From positions 1 to 5,955 of the forward strand of contig CALFYQ010000025.1 in the NCBI GenBank assembly GCA_937952085.1: a stretch of 5,955 nucleotides of DNA, written 5' to 3'. The notes under the pieces are model-generated. The model was not told where the DNA came from. It did no database searches and saw only the letters and a list, made by a program, of their open reading frames with translations. A program made the translations under genes and the position numbers. Below, one piece after another: positions 1 to 5,290 of this stretch. The stretch's first letter is position 1. Each line of letters begins with the position of its first letter. This DNA is from an uncultured Paracoccaceae bacterium. Lineage in GTDB: Bacteria > Pseudomonadota > Alphaproteobacteria > Rhodobacterales > Rhodobacteraceae.

Positions 1-275
1 CCGGCGATACGCCAAGTAGCGCGGAAGGCCGGGTGGCGGGCGAGATCGGCGTTCCGGACGATGGCGCCGATGCGGAAACCGCCTTCCGGCGTCTCTTCGA
101 TCCGGTCGAGGCCGGGCAGGCCCGTGACGTCCAAGAGGAGGCCGGGCCGGGCGACGCCGAGCTTCATCAGATCGACGAGATTGGTGCCGCCGGCGAGATA
201 GGCGGCGCCGGGTGCGGCGCCCGCGGCGAGGGCGTCCTCGATGCTGGCGGGGCGGATATAGTCGAAGCGGTTCAC
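1..275 (-). CDS. paoB: FAD-binding subunit of a PaoABC-type aldehyde oxidoreductase, C-terminus cut by window edge
   Basis: The first 91 codons of a xanthine-dehydrogenase-family FAD subunit (CoxM/YagS type) are visible; the family is normally near 300 residues or more. It starts MNRFDYIRPAS and carries the FAD-pyrophosphate loop AGGTNLVDLMK near residues 32-42, then GFRIGAIVRNADLA near residues 71-84. AGGTN-L-DLMK is the form I recall from PaoB (YagS) of the periplasmic aldehyde oxidoreductase. In that family this subunit passes electrons between the [2Fe-2S] centres and the acceptor. The start is GTG at 275-273, overlapping the TGA of the [2Fe-2S] gene (GTGA), which implies translational coupling. 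AAGGAAAGGG upstream could serve as a ribosome binding site. The molybdopterin subunit should follow beyond the left edge but is not seen. The family is sure; the Pao subgroup is an inference from remembered sequence. Confidence 0.88.
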   Translation of the reverse strand, partial: MNRFDYIRPASIEDALAAGAAPGAAYLAGGTNLVDLMKLGVARPGLLLDVTGLPGLDRIEETPEGGFRIGAIVRNADLARHPAFRATWRIA

Positions 276-766
276 GCCACGTCCCTTTCCTTGTCGGAGA
301 GCCGGGTTTCGGCGTCGAGCACGGCGGCGACGATGCCGGCATAGGCGCCGCAGCGGCAGAGATTTCCGCTCATCCCCTCGCGCACGCGTTCGGGATCGCC
401 GCAGGCCCCGCCCTCGGCGATGAGGCCGACCGCGCTCATGATCTGGCCGGGCGTGCAGAAGCCGCATTGAAGCCCGTCATGCTCGATGAAGGCGGCCTGC
501 GCCGGGTGGAGCCGGTCGCCCTCGGCGAGGCCCTCGATGGTCGTCACCTCGGCGCCGTCGAGCGTGACGGCGAGCACGAGGCAGGAATTCACGCGACGGC
601 CGTTCACCAGCACGGTGCAGGCGCCGCACTGGCCGCGGTCGCAGCCCTTCTTGGCGCCGGTGAGGCGGAGCCGCTCGCGCAGAAGGTCGAGCAGGGTGAC
701 GCGCGGGTCGTCGAGCGCGACCTCGCGCCGCGCGCCGTTGAGGGTGAGGGCGATGGATGGCGGCAT
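272..766 (-). CDS. paoA: [2Fe-2S] subunit of a PaoABC-type aldehyde oxidoreductase
   Basis: A 164-residue iron-sulfur subunit of a molybdenum hydroxylase. The plant-ferredoxin half has Cys42, Cys47, Cys50 and Cys62 (GCDRGQCGACTVLVNG, then NSC). The C-terminal helical half has Cys101, Cys104, Cys137 and Cys139 (LQCGFCTPGQ, SGNLCRCGAY). All eight ligands for two [2Fe-2S] clusters are present. The text around them (VTTIEGL, LHPAQAAF, MSGNLCRCGAYAGI) resembles PaoA/YagT, which suggests oxidation of aldehydes to acids. I chose ATG at 766 because GAGGA lies just upstream and the ferredoxin fold begins at once. The frame is open up to an ATG at 868, but that 34-codon stretch has no good ribosome binding site and much weaker G/C third-position bias. 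No twin-arginine signal is present, so unlike E. coli PaoA this complex is probably cytoplasmic. It is first in the operon and could instead belong to a related CoxS-type hydroxylase. Confidence 0.9.
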   Translation of the reverse strand: MPPSIALTLNGARREVALDDPRVTLLDLLRERLRLTGAKKGCDRGQCGACTVLVNGRRVNSCLVLAVTLDGAEVTTIEGLAEGDRLHPAQAAFIEHDGLQCGFCTPGQIMSAVGLIAEGGACGDPERVREGMSGNLCRCGAYAGIVAAVLDAETRLSDKERDVA

Positions 767-869
767 GCTGTCCTCGTCGGTCGGGATTCGCCGGTCATGG
801 ATCGACGCGCGGCCGAAGCCGTGCGACGGATGTCGGAATGCGTCTCGTTCAGGCGCTGATGGGCCCACG

Positions 870-898
870 TTGATACGGAGGCTGCCTCCGGTTATATA
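870..898 (+). promoter_or_regulatory. Predicted sigma70 promoter for tetR
   Basis: TTGATA (870-875), an exact 17-bp spacer and TATATA (893-898) form a good promoter pointing at tetR. The start point would fall near 905, giving a leader of about 47 nt. The spacer holds the first operator, and the second operator overlaps the -10 and start point, the usual geometry for autorepression. The -10 hexamer is its own reverse complement and is shared with the divergent promoter. Confidence 0.6.
876..890. promoter_or_regulatory. Operator 1, inverted repeat CGGAGG-CTG-CCTCCG
   Basis: A perfect 6-bp inverted repeat with a 3-bp spacer. It matches operator 2 except for one spacer base and the outermost flank (an A precedes it at 875, but a G follows at 891). 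Its centre is 23 bp, about two helical turns, from that of operator 2. It sits inside the tetR promoter spacer and over the predicted start of the divergent transcript. Its size and symmetry suit a TetR-family dimer. Confidence 0.72.
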
Positions 899-921
899 CG
901 GAGGGTGCCTCCGTTTTTCAA
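893..921 (-). promoter_or_regulatory. Predicted sigma70 promoter for the pao genes
   Basis: Read on the minus strand, TTGAAA (921-916), a 17-bp spacer and TATATA (898-893) form a good sigma70-type promoter. TATAAC at 896-891 is an alternative -10 with a longer, 19-bp spacer. Transcription would begin near 886, leaving about 120 nt of leader before the ATG at 766. The spacer contains operator 898-914, and operator 876-890 covers the predicted start site, so a bound repressor should block it. Prediction from sequence only. Confidence 0.6.
898..914. promoter_or_regulatory. Operator 2, inverted repeat ACGGAGG-GTG-CCTCCGT
   Basis: A perfect 7-bp inverted repeat with a 3-bp spacer and the same half-site as operator 1. 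It overlaps the shared -10, the predicted tetR start point and the spacer of the divergent promoter. The T run at 914-918 makes it look like an intrinsic terminator on the plus strand. However, the duplicated site and its place between divergent promoters favour an operator. Confidence 0.72.
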
Positions 922-940
922 CATGGAAAATGCGAGACGC

Positions 941-949
941 GGAGAGGAG
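941..949 (+). promoter_or_regulatory. Ribosome binding site of tetR
   Basis: GGAGAGGAG ends two bases before the ATG at 952; its GGAGA/GAGG part lies at normal distance. It fixes the tetR start and rules against the overlapping out-of-frame ATGs upstream. Confidence 0.65.
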
Positions 950-951
950 CG

Positions 952-1539
952 ATGGAGCCGGAAGAGGACAAGCCGGGCGGACGGAAGCCGAGGGCGGATT
1001 CGCTGCGAAATCGCGCGCGGCTGCTCGCGGCGGCGCGCGAGGTCTTCAGCGAAGGCGGCGCGGGCGCGAGCCTCGAAGCCGTGGCGCAGCGCGCCGGCGT
1101 CGGCATCGGCACGCTCTACCGGCACTTCCCGACGCGCGAGGCGCTCTTCCAGGCGGTCTATCGCAACGAGGTGGACCAGCTCGTCGCCCTCGCGGCGCGG
1201 CTCAAGACCGAGGCGCCGCCGGTCGAGGCGCTGCGGCTCTGGCTCCGGGCTGCGATCGACATGGCGGCGACGAAGAAGGGGATGATCGCGGCGCTCGTGC
1301 CCGCGCCGACGCCCGATCTCTACGCCGATAGCGGCGCGCGGACGATGGCGGCGGCGGAGGCGCTGATGGCGCGGGCCGCTTCGGCCGGCGCGATCCGCGA
1401 CGATCTCTCGTCGCGGGACCTGATGATGACGCTTTTCGGCATGTGCCACCTGCAGGGGCAGCCCGGCTGGCGGGAGAACGTCGCCCGCCTCGTCGACGTC
1501 TTCGTCGACGGCCTCAGCAGCCCCGCCGCGACGGGCTGA
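952..1539 (+). CDS. TetR/AcrR-family transcriptional repressor
   Basis: A 195-residue protein of normal length for the family. The N-terminal DNA-binding domain spans about residues 16-70: helix 1 RNRARLLAAAREVFSEGG, then the helix-turn-helix at about 40-60 (SLEAVAQRAGVGIGTLYRHF), then the usual PTREALFQAVYR. The TLYRHFPTREAL signature is diagnostic. The C-terminal ligand-binding half (about 75-195) is helical and too divergent to name an inducer. The gene is divergent from paoAB, and the two matching palindromes between them sit in both promoters. It therefore most likely represses itself and the oxidoreductase operon, with release by an aldehyde, aromatic compound or related ligand. The inducer is an inference. 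It ends 6 bp before the convergent cupin gene, with no terminator in the gap. Confidence 0.93.
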   Translation: MEPEEDKPGGRKPRADSLRNRARLLAAAREVFSEGGAGASLEAVAQRAGVGIGTLYRHFPTREALFQAVYRNEVDQLVALAARLKTEAPPVEALRLWLRAAIDMAATKKGMIAALVPAPTPDLYADSGARTMAAAEALMARAASAGAIRDDLSSRDLMMTLFGMCHLQGQPGWRENVARLVDVFVDGLSSPAATG

Positions 1540-1545
1540 ACCGCC

Positions 1546-1926
1546 TCAGGGGACGTAGCGGCGGGACAGTTCCGCCCGGTCCTCGTAGCTCGCCTCGAAG
1601 ATCGGCGCGGCGAGCGTGGCGCGGACCTTGAGGATGCCGTTCCCGACATTCTTGAACCCGTGCTTCGCGCCGGCAGGGACGAGGACGGACTGGTTCGCCC
1701 GGACGATCATGCTCTCGCCGCGGAGGAAGATCTCGGCCTCCCCCTCCATCACCTCAAGGACCTCCTCGACGGCGTGAAGGTGAATCGGCGCGCCGAGACC
1801 CGGATCGCAGAACTGCTCGAAGATGCAGAGCTGGGTCGATTTCACCAGCGCCGAGACGCGCATCAGCGTCATCACGCCGTCGCGCCATTTCTCCAACGGC
1901 TGGGTCTCGTGGTCGAAGGCGTTCAT
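1546..1926 (-). CDS. Small single-domain cupin protein
   Basis: A 126-residue cupin of unknown reaction. Cupin motif 1 fits the pattern G-X5-HXH-X3-E-X6-G exactly, starting at Gly43, with metal ligands His49, His51 and Glu55. Motif 2 (VPAGAKHGFKN) gives the fourth ligand, His89; the usual leading glycine is replaced. A divalent metal in a small beta-barrel is therefore likely. No DNA-binding or second cupin domain is present, and no signal peptide. I chose ATG at 1926 because GGGGAG lies upstream at normal distance and the protein then starts MNAFDHETQP. An in-frame ATG at 1986 would add 20 residues that look non-coding. The gene is convergent with tetR and divergent from the flavoprotein, which hints at a role in handling the same compound. 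It could be an isomerase, a dioxygenase-like enzyme or a binding protein; sequence alone does not decide. Confidence 0.88.
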   Translation of the reverse strand: MNAFDHETQPLEKWRDGVMTLMRVSALVKSTQLCIFEQFCDPGLGAPIHLHAVEEVLEVMEGEAEIFLRGESMIVRANQSVLVPAGAKHGFKNVGNGILKVRATLAAPIFEASYEDRAELSRRYVP

Positions 1927-2017
1927 GTCCCGCTCCCCTTCGCGCGGGTCGCCGGTGCGAACCGGGCGGCCCATTGATTGATCCAAAGGCGCAGTATTCG
2001 CCCCGCCTTCCGCCTGC

Positions 2018-2035
2018 CAGGCGCCGCGGCGCCTG
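2018..2035. repeat. 18-bp perfect palindrome without spacer
   Basis: CAGGCGCCGCGGCGCCTG reads identically on both strands. It lies 19 bp upstream of the TTGACA hexamer and 92 bp upstream of the cupin start, so it could be a binding site acting on either gene. Its GC-only core makes chance symmetry more likely than usual in such DNA, so the function is open. Confidence 0.45.
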
Positions 2036-2053
2036 TTGCGAGGCGCCTTCTCG

Positions 2054-2081
2054 TTGACAGCCTCTCCGGCGCGGCCATACT
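2054..2081 (+). promoter_or_regulatory. Predicted promoter of the flavoprotein-TRAP operon
   Basis: A consensus TTGACA (2054-2059) is followed after 16 bp by CATACT (2076-2081), a moderate -10. The start point would fall at about 2088-2089, on the A of the flavoprotein ATG, implying a leaderless message. The next clear start in this direction is dctP, so this promoter probably drives at least the flavoprotein and dctPQM. Confidence 0.55.
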
Positions 2082-2097
2082 GACCTACATGTCAGTA
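2078..2097. promoter_or_regulatory. Inverted-repeat operator over the -10 and start codon
   Basis: TACTGAC, a 6-bp spacer and GTCAGTA form a perfect 7-bp inverted repeat. It covers most of the -10, the predicted start point and the ATG at 2089, so a bound protein would block transcription. The half-site resembles TetR-family operators. It shares nothing with the CGGAGG operators upstream of tetR, so the regulator is probably another protein not encoded here. Confidence 0.6.
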
Positions 2098-3594
2098 ACC
2101 TCACTCGCCTCCGGGCTCAAGCCTGACCTGATCGTCGTCGGAGGCGGCGGCGCCGGCCTCATGGCCGCGCTCGCAGCGGCCCGGCGCGGCGCGAAGGTGA
2201 CGCTGATCGAGAAAAATCAAGGCCTTGGCGGGACGACGGCGCTCTCCGTCGGCACGATCTGCGCAGCCACGACCCGGCTGCAGCGCGCCGCAGGGATCAC
2301 CGACAGCCTCGAATCGCATTACGAGGACATGGAAAAATTCATGGGCGAGCGGGCGCCGCGCGACAATCCGCGCCTCCGCCGACTCCTCGTGGAGAACACC
2401 CCCGAGGCAATCGCGCTTCTGGAAGCGATCGGCGTCACCTTCATGGGCCCCCTGCCCGAACCGCCGCACAGCCAGCCGCGCCTTCACGCCGTGCTGCCGC
2501 ATTCGCGAAGCTACATCCGCCACCTCGCGGCCGCCTGCCGCAAATCCGGCGTGGCGATCCTGACTGGCCGGCGAGTCAGCGGGCTGGCGCGGGAGAACGG
2601 CGTCGTCCGCGGCGTCGAGTTCGAGGGCGGCGCCGCGCCCCTCATGGCGAAGGCGGGCGTCATTCTCGCCTCCGGGGATTTCTCATCCGCCGACGAAGCC
2701 TACAAGCGGCGCTTCATGAGCGGCCCGCTCCTCGCCATCGGCGGGATCAACCCGACCAGCACCGGCGACGGCCAGCGGATCGGCGCGTCGCTCGGCGCCG
2801 AGGTGGTGAACGGCGATCTCGCCTGGGGGCCGGAAATCCGCTTCACCGCGCCGCCAAAACCCAGCATCGTCTCCCGCATGCCCACCCACAAGCTCGTCGC
2901 GCGCGGATTGCTACTGGCGATGAAGCATGCGCCGCAATGGCTGCTGCGGCCGATCCTGCTCCGGTTCGTGACCACCTTCCTCGCCCCATCGCACAAGCTC
3001 TTCGATGAGGGCGCGATCCTGGTGAACGGGAACGGCGCGCGGTTCTGCGACGAGTTGAACCGGCCGCAGGACGCGATCGGCGACCAGCCGGGCCAGACCT
3101 CCTGGATCGTCCTCGACGATGCGGTCGCGCGGCGCTTTGCCGGCTGGCCCTATTACGTCTCGACGGCGCCTGGCGTCGGCTACGCCTATCTGCAGGACTA
3201 CGCCCGCTCCCGCCCCGACCTCTATTCGACGGCGCCGGACATCGAGGGCCTCGCCGCGAAGATCGGCGCGCCGGCGTCGGCGCTGCGCGACGCGGTGGAT
3301 CGGCACAACGCCGCGCTCGGGCCGGGCGACCGCCGCAAGCCTCTGGCAAAGGGCCCGTTCCATGCCCTTGGCCCGGCCAAGTCCTGGATCGTGTTCAGCG
3401 AAGGCGGGCTTCGCATCGACGAGACGTTCCGCGTGCTGGACGAGGCGCGCCACCCGATCCCCGGGCTCTACGCGGCGGGCTCCGCCGGGCAGGGCGGGGT
3501 GCTTCTCGAAGGCCACGGCCATCATCTCGGCTGGGCCTTCACCTCCGGCATGCTCGCCGGCCGCCATGCCGCCGAGGCGGCGATGCGGCCCTGA
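2089..3594 (+). CDS. FAD-dependent oxidoreductase, fumarate reductase/ketosteroid dehydrogenase flavoprotein family
   Basis: A 501-residue FAD_binding_2 flavoprotein. The N-terminal Rossmann motif is at residues 14-41 (DLIVVGGGGAGL, with Glu41 ending beta-2 for the ribose), followed by GLGGTTALSVG. The mid-region has TGDG at 225-228 and GARFCDE at 316-322. The C-terminal FAD-closing block runs from EGGLRID (438-444) through GLYAAGSAGQGG (459-470) to HGHHLGWAFTSGMLAGR. Length suits stand-alone members of the family, which reduce or desaturate C-C bonds next to a carbonyl or carboxylate. The His usually before the GGL block in fumarate reductases is not present, so I would not call it fumarate reductase. 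No signal peptide is seen; it should be cytoplasmic and need a separate electron partner. The chosen ATG is just ahead of the Rossmann fold and has no Shine-Dalgarno sequence, consistent with leaderless translation. dctP follows after 49 bp, so its substrate may be what the TRAP system imports. Substrate unknown. Confidence 0.88.
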   Translation: MSVTSLASGLKPDLIVVGGGGAGLMAALAAARRGAKVTLIEKNQGLGGTTALSVGTICAATTRLQRAAGITDSLESHYEDMEKFMGERAPRDNPRLRRLLVENTPEAIALLEAIGVTFMGPLPEPPHSQPRLHAVLPHSRSYIRHLAAACRKSGVAILTGRRVSGLARENGVVRGVEFEGGAAPLMAKAGVILASGDFSSADEAYKRRFMSGPLLAIGGINPTSTGDGQRIGASLGAEVVNGDLAWGPEIRFTAPPKPSIVSRMPTHKLVARGLLLAMKHAPQWLLRPILLRFVTTFLAPSHKLFDEGAILVNGNGARFCDELNRPQDAIGDQPGQTSWIVLDDAVARRFAGWPYYVSTAPGVGYAYLQDYARSRPDLYSTAPDIEGLAAKIGAPASALRDAVDRHNAALGPGDRRKPLAKGPFHALGPAKSWIVFSEGGLRIDETFRVLDEARHPIPGLYAAGSAGQGGVLLEGHGHHLGWAFTSGMLAGRHAAEAAMRP

Positions 3595-3643
3595 CATGGA
3601 CTGACTTCACCGCATGACCCGACCAACAGACGAGAGGTTCGAC

Positions 3644-4702
3644 ATGACTTCCAGAAATCTCACGACGGCCGCGGCGATCGCCCTCGGCCTCGCCTTCGGC
3701 GCCCCGGCGGCCCAGGCGCAGGACGTGATGGAGCTGAACATGGCCACGCCCTGGGCGGGCGGCCACTGGCTCGAATTCGGCGCGCAGCGCTACGCCGACA
3801 TCGTCGAGCAGGTCACCGACGGGCGCATCAAGATCAATGTGTTCCCCGCCGGCGCGCTCGGCCCCGCGCTGAAGGTCACGGAGACGGTGCAGACCGGTGT
3901 CGCCGATCTCGGCCACGCCTGGCCGGGCTACGACTGGGCGGTGGACCGCACCGCCGCGATCATCTCGGGCTGGCCGGGCGGGCCGAACCCGGAAGAGATG
4001 ATGCAGTGGGTCTTCAACGGCAACGGCGGCGCGCTCTGGAAGGAGTGGCGCATGGAGAAGTTCGGCGTCGTCGCGATCCCCTGCGGCACGCCGGAGACCG
4101 AGATCTTCATGCACTCGCACAAGCCGGTGACGAAGCCGGAGGACATGCAGGGCCTCAAGCTCCGCACCTCCTCCTCCTGGGCCGAGATCGCGCCCAAGCT
4201 CGGCGCCTCGACCGTCGTGCTGCCCGGCTCCGAGGTGTTCTCGGCGCTCGAGCGCGGCGTCGTCGATGCGATCGAATGGGGCGGCCCCGGCGGCAACGAG
4301 CAGGAAGGCTTCAACAAGATCGCGAAATACGTGATCACGCCCGGACTGCATTCGCGCGCCGCCGCGCATGACTGCATCTTCAACATCGACGTCTGGAACC
4401 GGATCGATGAGAAGGACCAGAAGCTCCTCGAGCTGGCCGGAAAACTCGCGTGGATGGACGCCTATCTCAGCTACGTGAAGCTCGACATCGAGGGCTACAA
4501 GAAGATGAAGGCCAATCCGGACAACGTCTTCCTCACCGTCGAGCCGAGCCTGATCGAGGCGGTCAGCGCGGCCTCGACCGAATGGGCCGAGGAGCAGTCC
4601 GCCGGCAACGAGTGGTTCAAGCGGATCTACGAGGACCAGAAGGCCTTCCTCGAGGACATGAAGCTCGAGGCCGAGTTCCGCTTCCCGATCGGCGCCCGCT
4701 GA
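3644..4702 (+). CDS. dctP: TRAP transporter periplasmic substrate-binding protein (DctP family)
   Basis: A 352-residue periplasmic receptor. A Sec signal peptide spans about residues 1-25 with a hydrophobic core and AQA before Gln26. The mature protein begins with DVMELNMATPWAGG. Family marks include GLKLRT, whose Arg174 should pair with the substrate carboxylate, and the block SALERGVVDAIEWGGPGG, with Glu211-Trp212. That second block resembles 2-oxo-acid binders such as TakP more than the C4-dicarboxylate type, so a monocarboxylate or 2-oxo acid is a reasonable guess. I chose ATG at 3644 because CGAGAGG lies six bases upstream and the signal peptide then starts cleanly; the in-frame ATG at 3614 has no such site. 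It sits 49 bp after the flavoprotein and 66 bp before dctQ, with a stem-loop in that second gap. Family sure, ligand inferred. Confidence 0.94.
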   Translation: MTSRNLTTAAAIALGLAFGAPAAQAQDVMELNMATPWAGGHWLEFGAQRYADIVEQVTDGRIKINVFPAGALGPALKVTETVQTGVADLGHAWPGYDWAVDRTAAIISGWPGGPNPEEMMQWVFNGNGGALWKEWRMEKFGVVAIPCGTPETEIFMHSHKPVTKPEDMQGLKLRTSSSWAEIAPKLGASTVVLPGSEVFSALERGVVDAIEWGGPGGNEQEGFNKIAKYVITPGLHSRAAAHDCIFNIDVWNRIDEKDQKLLELAGKLAWMDAYLSYVKLDIEGYKKMKANPDNVFLTVEPSLIEAVSAASTEWAEEQSAGNEWFKRIYEDQKAFLEDMKLEAEFRFPIGAR

Positions 4703-4715
4703 TCCGTCACGAACC

Positions 4716-4744
4716 GGACCGGCGCGGCTCGCCCGCGCCGGTCC
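4716..4744 (+). other. Intercistronic stem-loop between dctP and dctQ
   Basis: GGACCGGCGCGG and CCGCGCCGGTCC form a perfect 12-bp, nearly all G/C stem around a 5-base loop (CTCGC). No T run follows, so it is not a standard intrinsic terminator. Such hairpins after binding-protein genes often protect the upstream mRNA from 3' exonucleases and let the receptor be made in excess over the membrane subunits. That role is an inference from position. Confidence 0.75.
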
Positions 4745-4768
4745 CCGCGCATGGAGGATCGAGGCCGG

Positions 4769-5290
4769 ATGACGCTCGCGACCCTTGTTGAATTCATCGG
4801 CCGGATCTCGCTCTGGTCGGGCCGCGTCAGCGCGGTGCTCGTTCCGCCGCTCGTCTTCGCGATGGTCTACGAGGTGGTCAGCCGCTACTTCTTCGACGCG
4901 CCGACGCAATGGGCCTTCGAGCTCAGCTACATGATGATGGGCGCGATCTTCCTGCTCGGCCTCTGCTACGCGGTGAAGGTCGACCAGCATGTGAAAGTGG
5001 ACTTTCTCCACGCCCGCCTCCCCGCGCGCGCCATCGCGCTGATCGACGGCCTCTGCTACGCGATCCTGACGGCGATGCTGATCTGGCTGACGCGCACGCT
5101 GATCTTCAACGCGATCAACGTCTACAATACCGGCGAGGGCTCCGGCCTCTCGGCCTGGAACCCGAAGATCTGGCCCTATCGCGTGGTCTACGCCGTGGGC
5201 TTCGGGCTCTTCGCGCTGCAGTGCCTCGCGCGGACGATCGAGAACCTCGCCGTCGCCTTCGGCCGGCAGCTGCCGGAGCCCCGCGCATGA
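4769..5290 (+). CDS. dctQ: TRAP transporter small membrane subunit (DctQ family)
   Basis: A 173-residue inner-membrane protein with four hydrophobic segments at about 18-37, 50-69, 91-109 and 137-156, the DctQ topology. The signature RYFFDAPTQWAFELSYMMMG (39-58) covers the first cytoplasmic-side loop and start of segment 2, and VKVDFL (76-81) follows as expected. NPKIWPYR before segment 4 is also family-typical. It pairs with DctM to form the sodium-driven carboxylate transporter fed by DctP. I prefer ATG at 4769, preceded by GAGG and GGAGG. The in-frame ATG at 4751 adds six residues (MEDRGR) but lacks a ribosome binding site. Its stop overlaps the dctM start (ATGA). Confidence 0.93.
   Translation: MTLATLVEFIGRISLWSGRVSAVLVPPLVFAMVYEVVSRYFFDAPTQWAFELSYMMMGAIFLLGLCYAVKVDQHVKVDFLHARLPARAIALIDGLCYAILTAMLIWLTRTLIFNAINVYNTGEGSGLSAWNPKIWPYRVVYAVGFGLFALQCLARTIENLAVAFGRQLPEPRA

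Larger units (their letters stand above)
1927..2088. other. Divergent intergenic region between cupin and flavoprotein genes
   Basis: This 162-bp gap carries the controls for both flanking genes. It contains an 18-bp perfect palindrome, a TTGACA promoter pointing right and most of an inverted-repeat operator. AGGCGCC occurs at 2019-2025 and again at 2041-2047. On the minus strand, AATACT (1998-1993) could be a -10 for the cupin gene, but no matching -35 is visible, so I do not call that promoter. No RNA gene or small ORF is supported here. Confidence 0.6.

Noticed and set aside
1..24. Less typical codons (GCT, ACT, CGT) in the last visible part of paoB
   Set aside because: Only seven codons are affected at the window edge, too few to claim a frameshift, a junction or gene disruption.
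212..859. A 215-codon plus-strand open frame, and an overlapping one at 486-1331
   Set aside because: The first lies opposite paoA, which has all eight cluster cysteines. The second runs across paoA, the promoter region and tetR out of frame. Both are shadows of codon bias.
767..868. N-terminal extension of the [2Fe-2S] subunit to the ATG at 868
   Set aside because: About 30 percent of third positions are A or T, well above the real genes here. There is no ribosome binding site, and the added residues match nothing expected in the family.
898..918. Hairpin plus T run resembling an intrinsic terminator
   Set aside because: It would terminate just inside the predicted tetR transcript with no gene ending before it. 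The second copy of the palindrome and its location in a divergent promoter fit an operator better. A dual role cannot be excluded.
1491..1510. Two copies of CGTCGACG 12 bp apart
   Set aside because: They lie inside the tetR coding sequence and simply encode LVDVFVDG in preferred codons.
1978..2088. Upstream TTG start for the flavoprotein
   Set aside because: It would add 37 residues ahead of a standard Rossmann N-terminus and would place the promoter and palindrome inside the gene.
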